From: an uncultured Alphaproteobacteria bacterium
GTDB taxonomy: Bacteria; Pseudomonadota; Alphaproteobacteria; RF32; CAG-239
Reading direction: 5' to 3'
DNA length: 64,000 nucleotides
Assembly (NCBI GenBank): GCA_902464275.1
Contig: CABQIK010000001.1
Coordinates: 93,393-157,392, forward strand
Positions 1-8,029 of this stretch are shown piece after piece. A program made the position numbers and the translations under genes. The notes below the pieces were generated by a model that saw only the letters and a list, made by a program, of their open reading frames with translations, made no database searches and was not told where the DNA came from. The stretch's first letter is position 1. Each line of letters begins with the position of its first letter.

Positions 1-1
1 T

Positions 2-469
2 ACCTACACCGAAGCGATTGAAATTATGCAAAAATCCGGCCGCAAGTTTGAATACAAACCGGAATACGGCATTGATATGCAAACCGAGCATGAGCGCTTT
101 TTGGCGGAAGAATACTTCAAAAAACCGGTTATCGTCCGCGATTACCCGAAAGAAATTAAAGCCTTTTACATGCGCTTGAACGATGACGGCAAAACAGTTG
201 CCGCCATGGACGTTTTGGTTCCGAGAATCGGCGAATTAATCGGCGGTTCGCAGCGTGAAGAGCGCTATGACGTGTTAGTCAATAAAATTAAAGAAAACGG
301 TATGCGTCTTGAAGATTACAGTTGGTATTTAGACTCACGCAAATACGGCTCAGTACCTCACGCCGGTTTCGGTTTAGGCTTTGAGCGTATGATGATGTTG
401 GTTACCGGCATTGCCAACATTCGCGATGTTTTGCCGTTCCCGCGCACTCCGAACTCAGTAAACTTTTAA
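2..469 (+). CDS. asnS: asparaginyl-tRNA synthetase, C-terminal part (5' truncated by window edge)
   Basis: This is the 3' end of a class II aminoacyl-tRNA synthetase that charges tRNA-Asn in the cytosol. The open frame runs in from the window edge; about 155 residues are visible. The fragment contains GGSQREERYDVL, a G-rich motif 3 region (GFGLGFERMMM) with the ATP-binding arginine, and the ending IRDVLPFPRTP, which is typical of AsnRS. AspRS ends differently (IRDVIAFPKT), so asparaginyl is preferred. The stop is followed after nine bases by the start of the next gene, so the two may be co-transcribed. The truncation is only the window boundary. Confidence 0.93.
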   Translation, partial: TYTEAIEIMQKSGRKFEYKPEYGIDMQTEHERFLAEEYFKKPVIVRDYPKEIKAFYMRLNDDGKTVAAMDVLVPRIGELIGGSQREERYDVLVNKIKENGMRLEDYSWYLDSRKYGSVPHAGFGLGFERMMMLVTGIANIRDVLPFPRTPNSVNF

Positions 470-478
470 GGAATTAAG

Positions 479-1042
479 ATGGTGCATAAAATCGGTATTT
501 CTGCAGTTGCCGCCTTGTTTGTTATCAGCTTCAGCGTTTGCGCCAAAGCTGAAACGGATATGGTTGCAAACGGCTTAAATGCCGATTTAACACCGCTTGC
601 GAGCGAGCAGAATTCTGAATTTTATCATGCGGATGAAGATTTAGGCAAAGTTAAGCTGCCGGAAAAACCGGAGTGTTCATCGCCTGAGCTGTATGCAAAA
701 GTTATGCAAAAGGTTAAAGAGTTTGCCGTAACTTTACGCGCTGACACAACTTTAACCAAACGCAACAAGGCATTAATTTCAGCCAACATTGACGGTTTTC
801 ATCAGGTTGAGGCGCAAAATTTTATGCCCGAGCAGGATTTGAACACCGCCAACGCTTTGGTTATGATTAAAATTAATGATAAAATTGCCGAAAATGATAT
901 TATGCTTTGCAGGCAAAACCGCAATGTTGCGCAGCCGGTATATTTAATTATTTATCCGTATGCCGACAATTATCGGGTTTACGTTATCAATTTGGATAAA
1001 AACAGCTCTGATTACAGAGATGTAACTTTTATCTTTCCGTAA
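479..1042 (+). CDS. hypothetical exported protein
   Basis: A 187-residue protein of no recognised family. Residues 1-24 form a Sec-type signal peptide (charged start, hydrophobic core AAVAALFVISF-like, then CAKA before the predicted cleavage), so the product is probably periplasmic. The mature part is mixed alpha/beta with two cysteines that could pair (ECSSPE and MLCRQN). It starts nine bases after asnS with a purine-rich AAGGAAT upstream of ATG. Nothing in the sequence gives a function. Confidence 0.75.
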   Translation: MVHKIGISAVAALFVISFSVCAKAETDMVANGLNADLTPLASEQNSEFYHADEDLGKVKLPEKPECSSPELYAKVMQKVKEFAVTLRADTTLTKRNKALISANIDGFHQVEAQNFMPEQDLNTANALVMIKINDKIAENDIMLCRQNRNVAQPVYLIIYPYADNYRVYVINLDKNSSDYRDVTFIFP

Positions 1043-1106
1043 AACTTGATTTTTAAATTTTTTTTATCTAGATTAACTCTGTTTGAAACAATTTTTTAAT
1101 AAAAAT

Positions 1107-2012
1107 ATGAGCGAAAACAAAAATCTTATAGTCGTTGACAATAAAGCCAATTTACCTGCCGTCATCAGTGACAGTGGGCTATACTCGTATTTGGAACAAA
1201 TTAAAAAATTTCCGGTTTTAAGCGAGCAGGAAGAAGCCTCTTTAATCCATGATTTTAAGGCCAACGGCAACTTAAAATCGGCGCAAAAACTGATTACATC
1301 GCATTTGCGGTTAGCGGCCAAAATTGCCCTCACCTACCGCCGATACGGCTTGCCGATGGCGGATATTATTTCAGAGGCTAATATCGGCTTAATGCAGGCG
1401 GTTAAAAAATTTGACGAAGAAAAAAAAGTTCGGCTTTCAACATACGCCATTTGGTGGATTAAAGCCGCAATTCATGACTACATTTTGCGCTCATGGTCGC
1501 TTGTGAAAATCGGCACCGTCGCCGCGCAAAAAAAGCTGTTTTATAATTTAGGCAAAATTAAAGCGCGTTTAGGCTTATATGAAAACAAAGAGCTTGAGCC
1601 GCAAGTGGTTAAAAATATTGCCAAAGAATTGGTGGTTGATGAGCAAGATGTGGTGGAAATGAATCGGCGAATCGGCGGCGACACCTCATTAAACGTTGCC
1701 GTGCATAATGATTCTGACGATGAAAACAAAGAGCGGATTGATATGCTTGCCGATGCTTCGCAAAATATTGAAAACCGCGTTGCCAACAAGCAGGAAGCCG
1801 AGTATAAGCGTAAAATTTTGCAAGAGTGTTTGGCTAAATTAAATGACCGCGAGCAATTTATCGTTAAAAACCGTATGCTTAGCGAAAATCCGGCTACGCT
1901 TGATGAAATCGGGGCTAAATTTAACATCAGCCGCGAAAGAGTACGTCAAATTGAAAAACGCGCGTTTGAAAAACTTTCGGCGGAAGTAAAAGCTAAAATG
2001 GCGGCAGAATGA
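1107..2012 (+). CDS. rpoH: RNA polymerase sigma-32 factor (heat-shock sigma)
   Basis: A 301-residue sigma-70 family factor of the RpoH group, directing RNA polymerase to heat-shock promoters. Region 2 includes SEANIGLMQAVKKFD and the RLSTYAIWWIKAAI stretch. The RpoH-specific box is present as QKKLFYNLGKIK at about residues 141-152. Region 4 is a C-terminal helix-turn-helix (DEIGAKFNISRERVRQIEKR). I start at ATG 1107; an in-frame TTG at 1083 would add eight residues and neither has a strong Shine-Dalgarno site. The stop overlaps the prmC start by four bases, indicating translational coupling. A matching sigma-32-like promoter lies upstream of ftsH at 32448 in this window. Confidence 0.92.
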   Translation: MSENKNLIVVDNKANLPAVISDSGLYSYLEQIKKFPVLSEQEEASLIHDFKANGNLKSAQKLITSHLRLAAKIALTYRRYGLPMADIISEANIGLMQAVKKFDEEKKVRLSTYAIWWIKAAIHDYILRSWSLVKIGTVAAQKKLFYNLGKIKARLGLYENKELEPQVVKNIAKELVVDEQDVVEMNRRIGGDTSLNVAVHNDSDDENKERIDMLADASQNIENRVANKQEAEYKRKILQECLAKLNDREQFIVKNRMLSENPATLDEIGAKFNISRERVRQIEKRAFEKLSAEVKAKMAAE

Positions 2013-2857
2013 TTTATGATGATGTAATTAAAACCTTAATTCAGGCACAAATTCCGTCGCCGAGACTAGAAGCAAGGCTTTTAATTGCCGCCGCCGGTAA
2101 TTTAAAGCCTGATGAAGTTTGCGGCGCAACGGTATTAAGCCCTGAAGCACAAGCGGCGTTATCACAGATGTTAACACAGCGGATTAATCATAAGCCTTTG
2201 GATAAAATTGTAGGGCATAAAGAGTTTTATAAGTTTGATTTTAAGGTCAATGAAAAGGTATTATCGCCGCGACCTGACACAGAAATTGCCGTTGAGGCGG
2301 CGCTTAAACTTATCAGAGCGGAAAATATTACAATAATTGCCGATTTCGGTACCGGCTCAGGTTGCATTTTACTTTCATTATTAAAAGAAGTTCCTGATTT
2401 ATACGGTATCGGTATTGATAAATCTGTGGAAGCTTTGCAGATAGCAAAGCAAAACTCTTCAGATTTAGGTTTAAATAATCGCTGCAAACTCTTTATGGCA
2501 GATTGGTTTGCTCCTGATTTTGCAGATAAAATCGGCGCCAAATTGCAGATGATTATCAGCAATCCGCCCTATATTCCCGACCGCGATATTGCTGTTCTAG
2601 AGCCGGAAGTAAAAGATTATGACCCTTATTTGGCACTAAGCGGCGGGCAAGACGGCTTAAACAGCTATCGTAAAATTGCCGAAACTGCCCCTTTACTATT
2701 GAGCAACAATGGTTATATTGTGCTTGAAACAGGTATCGGACAAACTGAAGATGTTAAAAATATTTTTATGAAAAACAGTTTTGAACATATAAAAACCGTG
2801 CCGGATTTGGCGGGTATTGACCGTTGTTTGATTTTTAGAAAAAATGATTGCATTTAA
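2009..2857 (+). CDS. prmC: peptide chain release factor N5-glutamine methyltransferase
   Basis: A 282-residue SAM-dependent methyltransferase that modifies the GGQ glutamine of release factors RF1/RF2. An N-terminal helical domain (1-75) precedes the Rossmann-type methyltransferase domain. The SAM motif DFGTGSGC is at residues 112-119 and the family signature NPPYIP at 185-190. Length matches the family. It overlaps rpoH by four bases (ATGA). In many alphaproteobacteria prmC is followed by a DUF4167 gene, as here. Confidence 0.93.
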   Translation: MIYDDVIKTLIQAQIPSPRLEARLLIAAAGNLKPDEVCGATVLSPEAQAALSQMLTQRINHKPLDKIVGHKEFYKFDFKVNEKVLSPRPDTEIAVEAALKLIRAENITIIADFGTGSGCILLSLLKEVPDLYGIGIDKSVEALQIAKQNSSDLGLNNRCKLFMADWFAPDFADKIGAKLQMIISNPPYIPDRDIAVLEPEVKDYDPYLALSGGQDGLNSYRKIAETAPLLLSNNGYIVLETGIGQTEDVKNIFMKNSFEHIKTVPDLAGIDRCLIFRKNDCI

Positions 2858-2967
2858 GAAAAAATCAGATATTATACCGCCGTTGGCGCAAAGTATTTGT
2901 TTATAGACGCGCCTTTTCCGATTTACATTTAAATTTAATTTAGCTCAACATTGTGGTTGTATAAAAT

Positions 2968-3507
2968 ATGAAAAAAAATAATAAATTTCGCAATAACAGC
3001 GGTAACAGCAACGCTTACTCGCTTAACTATAAATTTGACAGTATCAGTCCGGCCGGAAAAATTAACGGCACCGCGCTTGATTTAATTAAAAAATATAACG
3101 AACTTGCCAAAGAAGCCCACGGCTGCGGCGATTATATTGAAATGGAAGTATACCGCCAATACGCCGAACATTATCGCAAAATTGTTACTGAAATTAATGA
3201 ACGAAGAGCCGTTCGCGCTGAAAATATGGCGCAGCAAACGGAAGAAAACAGCGCCGCCGAAGCAGAATCCGCAACTGAAGCCGCCGCTCCGCAAGCCGAA
3301 GAAGCTCCGGCGGAAGCAACTGCTGAGCCTGCAACCGCCCTTGAACCGGCGCCGCGCAAGTCTTTTAAGGTGATTGAAATTCAACCGCAAAGCAATAGCG
3401 AATTAACCGAAGAAAATATGTCTGAGTCTCCGGCAATGAGGCCGCGCCGCATTATCCGCAGGGTAAAGAAACCGGCGGCAGAAGCGGTTGCCGCTGCCGC
3501 AATTTAA
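2968..3507 (+). CDS. DUF4167 domain protein
   Basis: A 179-residue protein. The N-terminal 70 residues match the alphaproteobacterial DUF4167 pattern: a basic, Asn-rich start, SPAGKINGTA, then a helical hairpin with KYNELAKEAHGCGDYIEMEVYRQ and AEHYRKIV. The C-terminal half is low complexity (Ala, Glu, Pro) and ends in a basic patch MRPRRIIRRVKKP. The basic ends suggest nucleic acid or ribosome contact, which is inference. The start ATG 2968 follows a weak purine stretch. The position downstream of prmC is conserved in related genomes. Confidence 0.85.
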   Translation: MKKNNKFRNNSGNSNAYSLNYKFDSISPAGKINGTALDLIKKYNELAKEAHGCGDYIEMEVYRQYAEHYRKIVTEINERRAVRAENMAQQTEENSAAEAESATEAAAPQAEEAPAEATAEPATALEPAPRKSFKVIEIQPQSNSELTEENMSESPAMRPRRIIRRVKKPAAEAVAAAAI

Positions 3508-3535
3508 CTTTATAATTGTTATGAAAGGTAAAAAA

Positions 3536-4657
3536 ATGGCATTTTTTATTGCAATGATTGTGTTTGTTCTGGCCGGCATTGGCATTACGTACAAAACACT
3601 GGCCGGATACAGCGATTTTTCCGATTTGGTAAAATTCAGCATTTTGGCCTTGCTGATTATTGCCTGGTTCAGTCCGATTATTTTGGGATTGTTGCGTTAT
3701 AATGCCTGGATGAGTATTTCGGTTTATGCGGGTATTGCCAAAGCTTCATACTTTTTAATGGGTTTGGCCTTTATTTTGCTTATGCTGATTTTGCTGCGTG
3801 AAACCGTTTGGTATATAATTTATTTTATATCGCGTAACCCGGCATTAAGCCCCGATAATGCAGAGCTTTTGAACCGCAATAATTTAATTACCGTTATTGC
3901 TGCCCTGCTGATTGCCGTTTACGGCGTTTATGAAGCGCACAAAGTTCCGGCCGTAAACACCATTACCATTGAAAACAGCCGCATTAAAGAAAATGTTAAA
4001 ATGGTTGTAGCAAGCGATTTTCATATTGATACGTCAACCCCGATGCGCCAAATTGAAAATTTTGTAAATTTGATTAACGCGCAAAATCCCGACTATATTT
4101 TATTGGTGGGCGATATTATTGATGATGTGCCGGAAAAACTTGAAAAACAAATGGAACTTTTACAAAAACTTAAAGCCAAAAAAATTTACTTGAGCTTAGG
4201 TAATCATGAATATTACAACGCGCCGGGCAAATGGATGATTAAATTTACCCGAATGGGATTTGAGATTTTACACAACACCGGCGAAAAAATTGCCGATACC
4301 GGACTTTTTATCAGCGGGATTCCTGATGCCGGGGCACGCGAACCTAATTTTAAAAACGCTTTATATTATGCCACCGATGATGATTATAAAATACTGCTCT
4401 CGCACACGCCAAAAGCTATTGATTTGCTTGAAGCCGGACAATTTGACCTGCAAGTTTCAGGACACACTCACGGCGGACAAATTTTTCCGTTTAATTACGT
4501 GGCGGAAATTGCCAACGGCTATTTAGCCGGAGAATATACCGTGCATGGCGACAAACTTTATGTCACCCGCGGCGCCGGATATTGGGGACCTCCGATGCGC
4601 ATTTTGGCTCCGTCCGATATTGTCGTAATTAATTTTAAGGCCGAGGCTGATGAATAA
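3536..4657 (+). CDS. membrane-anchored metallophosphoesterase (YkuE/YaeI type)
   Basis: About 373 residues. Four predicted membrane helices lie in the first 135 residues, then a calcineurin-like phosphoesterase domain. Metal-binding motifs run in family order: DFH (161-163), GD (192-193), GNHE (222-225), SHTP, and GHTHGG (309-314). Proteins of this type hydrolyse phosphoesters at the membrane face; the substrate cannot be read from sequence. I start at ATG 3536 because AAAGGT lies seven bases upstream; ATG 3521 is an alternative adding five residues. It overlaps the next gene by eight bases, so the phosphoesterase and the HAD phosphatase are probably co-translated. Confidence 0.85.
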   Translation: MAFFIAMIVFVLAGIGITYKTLAGYSDFSDLVKFSILALLIIAWFSPIILGLLRYNAWMSISVYAGIAKASYFLMGLAFILLMLILLRETVWYIIYFISRNPALSPDNAELLNRNNLITVIAALLIAVYGVYEAHKVPAVNTITIENSRIKENVKMVVASDFHIDTSTPMRQIENFVNLINAQNPDYILLVGDIIDDVPEKLEKQMELLQKLKAKKIYLSLGNHEYYNAPGKWMIKFTRMGFEILHNTGEKIADTGLFISGIPDAGAREPNFKNALYYATDDDYKILLSHTPKAIDLLEAGQFDLQVSGHTHGGQIFPFNYVAEIANGYLAGEYTVHGDKLYVTRGAGYWGPPMRILAPSDIVVINFKAEADE

Positions 4658-5333
4658 ACAAACCTTAATTTTAGATTGTGACGGCGTTTTGTATCCGATT
4701 ACACAAATTTCATTAGCGGAATTTGTGGATGCCATGAAGCAAACCTATCGTGAAGAGCTTAAAATTGACGGTAAAACGCAAGCGCAAATTTCAGAAAAGA
4801 CAATTTCCGAAAAGCGTTTGGGTATGTTTAACTACATTAAAGCAATGTGCGATTATGCCGATTACAACTTTGACGAATTTTGCCTTAAAATGCAAGACCG
4901 TGTTGATTATGATAAAATTACTCCTGATTACGGCTTATACAATCAGCTTCTTAACACCGCCAAAGACAGGCAAGTGGTTATTTTAACCAATAATCATGTT
5001 GCGCATTTAGATAAAGTTTTGCAAAAGCGCTTCGGTAAAAACTTGTTTGAAGTTGAGGCGGACGGGATAGAATGTTACGATATTAAAACCATGGAGCGTA
5101 ACGGCGTTTTTTATCCTAAACAAGACCCGATGGCATTAAAATTATTTGCCGCCAAAATTAATCAAACGCCGGAAAACTGCACTCTGGTTGATGATACCGA
5201 AAAAAATTTAACTTCGGCCAAACAAGTTGGTATGAAAACCGTGCTTATCAGCGAAAAGTTTACGCTTAAACAATATTTACAACAATTACAAACTAATAAC
5301 TTAAAAATAAAAACAGGTAATGAAAATGGATAA
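4650..5333 (+). CDS. HAD-family phosphatase, pyrimidine 5'-nucleotidase-like
   Basis: A 227-residue HAD superfamily hydrolase. Motif I is LDCDGVLYP (nucleophile Asp9, general acid Asp11), motif II LTNN, and the late acidic motif LVDDTEKN. The arrangement and LVDDTEKNLTSA resemble SDT1/PHM8-like pyrimidine nucleotidases, but the substrate remains uncertain. Start and stop overlap both neighbours, placing it in the middle of a three-gene operon with the phosphoesterase and a hypothetical protein. Confidence 0.85.
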   Translation: MNKQTLILDCDGVLYPITQISLAEFVDAMKQTYREELKIDGKTQAQISEKTISEKRLGMFNYIKAMCDYADYNFDEFCLKMQDRVDYDKITPDYGLYNQLLNTAKDRQVVILTNNHVAHLDKVLQKRFGKNLFEVEADGIECYDIKTMERNGVFYPKQDPMALKLFAAKINQTPENCTLVDDTEKNLTSAKQVGMKTVLISEKFTLKQYLQQLQTNNLKIKTGNENG

Positions 5334-5757
5334 TACGGACTTTATTAAAGGGTTGCAAATTGCGCGCTCGTACGATGTTTCGTCAAAAGAAAACTCTGTT
5401 GTGCTGTACAGCATCAGCTTTCAACCGACTAAAATTAATCGCGAAAAAGCGTTTAACTATATTAAAAATAATCCCGATAAAATTATGATTGAACACACCG
5501 AATGCGGAGCCAAGTTGGTTGAAACCGGATTTGAAAGCATTAAAACCCTTAACCAAGAAGATATTATGACTATTTGGGCTGAAGCTTCGCGCCGCTTTAT
5601 TGCCGCCGCGAGCGGTAACGTCACTGCTTTTGTTGACGGAGCTGACCCGCGCAGCGTGTTTAGAACTGTGGAACTGCCGAATATTTTGCAAAATCAAAAT
5701 ATCAAAACGGTAAATAATATTGATAAATATGAGTTTGCCAAGCAGTTTGCAAAATAA
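5326..5757 (+). CDS. conserved hypothetical protein
   Basis: A 143-residue soluble protein (two more residues if ATG 5320 is used) with no recognised domain. It has no signal peptide or membrane segment. It overlaps the end of the HAD phosphatase gene and is the last gene before a clear terminator, so it is probably the third gene of that operon. Confidence 0.65.
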   Translation: MDNTDFIKGLQIARSYDVSSKENSVVLYSISFQPTKINREKAFNYIKNNPDKIMIEHTECGAKLVETGFESIKTLNQEDIMTIWAEASRRFIAAASGNVTAFVDGADPRSVFRTVELPNILQNQNIKTVNNIDKYEFAKQFAK

Positions 5758-5764
5758 ACCTTTT

Positions 5765-5792
5765 AATCCGGCATTATCGCCGGATTTTTTAT
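5765..5792 (+). terminator. rho-independent terminator
   Basis: Inverted repeat AATCCGGC / GCCGGATT with a six-base loop followed by a run of T. It ends the operon of the phosphoesterase, HAD phosphatase and hypothetical genes. Confidence 0.85.
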
Positions 5793-5810
5793 ACCCGTTA
5801 TACAACAGAT

Positions 5811-5998
5811 AAAAAATTCCCATCCTGAGGAGGGGTGGCGGCGGTAGCCGACGGGGTGGTGAAAATACAAGATTAAAAATTAGGATTAAATATTGTTTAT
5901 GTTTCTGATTTTTTAATAAAAACAAACACTTAATACGATGTTAAATAATAATGTAACCACCCCGCCTTCGGCACCCCTCCATAGAGGGGAATTTTAAA
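5811..5998 (+). repeat. MITE-like inverted-repeat element, copy 1
   Basis: A non-coding element of about 190 bp. The left arm (5812-5863) begins AAAAATTCCC and carries GAGGGGTGGCGGCGG...GACGGGGTGGTG. The right arm (5957-5995) carries the inverse (CCACCCCGCCTTCGGCACCCCTCC...GGGGAATTTT). The AT-rich interior shares words such as AAAACAAACACTTAA and GATGTTAAAT with the other copies. The right end is partly duplicated at 6014-6034. The gene-free stretch 5758-6142 holds only a terminator, this element, and the promoter cassette of the next gene. Other copies lie at 35285, 36606 (half) and 63785, all in the same orientation. It encodes no transposase. Confidence 0.8.
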
Positions 5999-6046
5999 AG
6001 ATAGCGGCGCCCCCATAGAGGGGAATTTTAAATTGCGGATTTAAAT

Positions 6047-6142
6047 ACAACTTATACACACCCCGGACTCGTAAATATTGCAAAAAAAAAACGCGAGCTA
6101 AAATAAATCAAAATGCATCAACTTTAGCTTAGGAGCAGTGTT
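6047..6142 (+). promoter_or_regulatory. pilin-type cis-cassette 1 (drives a Cys-rich secreted protein)
   Basis: DnaA-box match TTATACACA at 6052-6060, GANTC site GACTC at 6066-6070, -35 TTGCAA at 6078-6083, ten A at 6082-6091, and -10 TAAAAT at 6099-6104 with 15 bp between the hexamers. It is fused directly to the right end of MITE copy 1. Downstream of the -10 the leader differs from the pilin cassettes but still forms AGCTAAA/TTTAGCT arms. RBS AGGAG at 6131. Confidence 0.75.
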
Positions 6143-6970
6143 ATGAGCCGTAATTTTAAGTTTTTTATAAATCTGGCATTGTTTTTGTTTTCCGCAAACC
6201 TTGCCTTTGCCCTCACCTGCCGCAATGATTACAGCGGAACATCAGGTTGCGCCGATAACAAGACTCCTGCCGGAAACTGCGAAACTTTAGGTTATAGCAC
6301 CGCTAATACCGATAATTGCGGGCACTACATTTACTGCCCTTTTGATACAAACTACAAAAGATGTACAACTATTAAAAATGGTTCTGATTGCTCCGATTAT
6401 CCATTAACTGAGTGTCCCGAAAACGGCATTTGTGAAGATTGCCCCAATGACAGTTCTTATAAAAAACTCACCGGCTGTGAAACCGGATACACGCTTAATT
6501 CCTCCGGCACCGGCTGTTATCTATACTCGTTTAAGTGCCCAGATGGTTATTCCGAAGATATTAAGAGTGTTGCTGATTGCGGCGACGGCACAGCAGAACA
6601 TAAAGGTTGGATTTTCTCTTCTAATATGGGTATATGCGGTAAATGTATTGCCAAAACTTGTCATGCTTATGGACATTATCAGTATCCGTACGCCCAAATA
6701 TGCAAAATAGAAAAGGAATATCTTGGCGATACTTATAGTGAATGTCAGGATTGCGAAAGTTGTGGCACATATGGATACGGAACCGCCCCTGTATCATGTG
6801 ATGAATGGTGTAAAGAATCAGTTCCTTTTAATGAAGGCAAATATGCAATTAATGTTCAGCAAGAAGTTACTAAAAACGGACGTACCGGCACTTGCTTTAC
6901 TGGATATCAAAGCGATGAAGGTACCTGCTGTTGTTATTATGGAACTGAAGATCCTTCTAAATGCGCATAA
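6143..6970 (+). CDS. cysteine-rich secreted protein
   Basis: A 275-residue exported protein with a clean signal peptide (residues 1-23, cleavage after AFA). The mature part is extremely cysteine-rich with short spaced motifs: LTCRNDYSG, GNCETLGY, NCGHYIYCPFD, YKRC, repeated GYxxxxxxxxC units and a final CCCYYG. This suggests a disulfide-stabilised extracellular repeat protein, perhaps an adhesin or matrix protein. Its first 80 residues are clearly homologous to the small protein at 36331. It lies behind the same DnaA-box/GANTC/A10 promoter as the pilin-like genes and directly upstream of one, so co-expression is likely. No known domain is recognised. Confidence 0.75.
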   Translation: MSRNFKFFINLALFLFSANLAFALTCRNDYSGTSGCADNKTPAGNCETLGYSTANTDNCGHYIYCPFDTNYKRCTTIKNGSDCSDYPLTECPENGICEDCPNDSSYKKLTGCETGYTLNSSGTGCYLYSFKCPDGYSEDIKSVADCGDGTAEHKGWIFSSNMGICGKCIAKTCHAYGHYQYPYAQICKIEKEYLGDTYSECQDCESCGTYGYGTAPVSCDEWCKESVPFNEGKYAINVQQEVTKNGRTGTCFTGYQSDEGTCCCYYGTEDPSKCA

Positions 6971-7050
6971 AAAATCCACCGAATTTATCGTTTTAATTTA
7001 TTCACTTGCACAAGGTGCATATTATTGAATTTTTAATCGCAGATTTAAAT

Positions 7051-7144
7051 ACAACTTATGCACAGCGCAGACTCGTAAATATTGCAAAAAAAAAACGCGA
7101 GCTAAAATCTTCTTAAATGCAACAATTTGAGGAGATTTTTTATT
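7051..7144 (+). promoter_or_regulatory. pilin cis-cassette 2
   Basis: DnaA-box match TTATGCACA (7056-7064), GACTC (7070-7074), TTGCAA -35 with ten A, -10 TAAAAT (7103-7108). A dyad AATCTTCTTAAAT / ATTTGAGGAGATT surrounds the loop GCAACA and contains the Shine-Dalgarno GAGGAG. The upstream flank (ATTTAAATACAAC) matches that of cassette 1. Confidence 0.8.
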
Positions 7145-7762
7145 ATGAAATCAGAAAATGGCAGAAGTATGGTGGAGATGCTCGGGGTTTTGGCTATTAT
7201 CGGGGTATTGTCGGTTGGGGCGATTGCAGGATACTCTAAGGCGATGATGAAATACAAACTCAATAAACAGACGGAGCAAATCGGCTCAATTTTAGACTAT
7301 GTAAACATTCATTTAGATGATTTAAAGCGTTCAAGAGCCAGTATTACCGGCAATCTGACATCTTTATTTAAGAAGTTAAACGTTATCCCGCAAGAAATGA
7401 TACGCGAAAACGCACATATTACAATTTACGATATTTTCGGAACTACTATTATTTTACAAAACTATACTGTTAACAATGTTGATTATGTCTTTGAGTTCAG
7501 ATTGTTTATAAACAAAGGGCAAAAAGAATCGTGCATGAATTTGTTTACAATCGCCAAAGCCAAAAGAGAGCAACTTTGGCGAACCAAGTTTGAAATCGTT
7601 AAAGGAGAAACTTCCAACGAGGCTAATTCGGCTTGGGGCGATAGTTATTGCAGTTCTGACCGTAAATGCCTTAAAGATTTAACCGTTGCGGAAATGGAAG
7701 ACTTCTGTAACGTTTGTGAAGATAAAGACAGTTGTTCTTTTTACTATCAGATGAAGTTATAA
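7145..7762 (+). CDS. type IV pilin-like protein, family member 1
   Basis: 205 residues. A short class III leader MKSENG precedes GRSMVEMLGVLAIIGVL: cleavage is expected after Gly6, giving Arg at +1 and the conserved Glu at +5, then a 20-residue hydrophobic helix. The body carries the family marks IPQEM, YDIFG, a lone Cys (ESCMN), GDSYC, CLKDL and CNVC, so disulfides probably stabilise the C-terminal region. I use ATG 7145, which has GAGGAG at 7129-7134; an in-frame TTG at 7127 overlaps that site. One of nine paralogues here sharing the leader, helix and promoter cassette but little of the C-terminal half. Likely an exported filament subunit or pseudopilin; no assembly genes are nearby. Confidence 0.85.
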   Translation: MKSENGRSMVEMLGVLAIIGVLSVGAIAGYSKAMMKYKLNKQTEQIGSILDYVNIHLDDLKRSRASITGNLTSLFKKLNVIPQEMIRENAHITIYDIFGTTIILQNYTVNNVDYVFEFRLFINKGQKESCMNLFTIAKAKREQLWRTKFEIVKGETSNEANSAWGDSYCSSDRKCLKDLTVAEMEDFCNVCEDKDSCSFYYQMKL

Positions 7763-7789
7763 TTGCTATTTTACTTGCTCTATTTACCT

Positions 7790-7826
7790 TTAAAAAATCC
7801 ACCGGCATACGTCGGTGGATTTTTAT
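7790..7826. terminator. bidirectional terminator
   Basis: Stem AATCCACCG / CGGTGGATT with an eight-base loop, flanked by A-run and T-run. It sits between the convergent pilin 1 and yacG genes and can serve both. Confidence 0.85.
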
Positions 7827-8029
7827 TATTCTTCATCTTCTTGATGTTTGTTAAGCTCTTGCTCAAGCTCTTCATAATCTTGCTCGTCAAGTTCGCTTGC
7901 AGGCACACTGTAACTGCCGTTAAACCAACGTCCTAAGTCAATATCGGCGCAATGTTTGGAGCAAAACGGGCGATATTTTTCATCTGACGTTTCTTGCCCG
8001 CAAATAGGGCATTTATGCGGCTTAACCAT
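7826..8029 (-). CDS. yacG: zinc-ribbon protein YacG (DNA gyrase inhibitor family)
   Basis: A 67-residue protein with a four-cysteine zinc ribbon, KCPICG near the N-terminus and FCSKHC about 14 residues later, then DLGRWFNGSY, the DUF329/YacG signature. E. coli YacG binds GyrB and inhibits gyrase. The acidic C-terminus (EELEQELNKHQEDEE) is typical. It is the last gene of dksA-maf-rng-yacG and its start overlaps the rng stop by one base. Confidence 0.88.
   Translation of the reverse strand: MVKPHKCPICGQETSDEKYRPFCSKHCADIDLGRWFNGSYSVPASELDEQDYEELEQELNKHQEDEE

Noticed and set aside
5383..5925. 180-codon minus frame over the hypothetical gene at 5326 and the MITE
   Set aside because: It runs through a terminator and a repeat element and has no RBS or sensible composition; it is a shadow.
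5811..5998. MITE-like element considered as an insertion sequence
   Set aside because: It is under 200 bp with no transposase frame; only inverted arms are present.
7145..7762. Reading the pilin-like proteins as ordinary major pilin of a type IV pilus operon
   Set aside because: No pilB/C/D/M-Q genes are in the window and members are solitary among housekeeping genes; the mature +1 residue is Arg.
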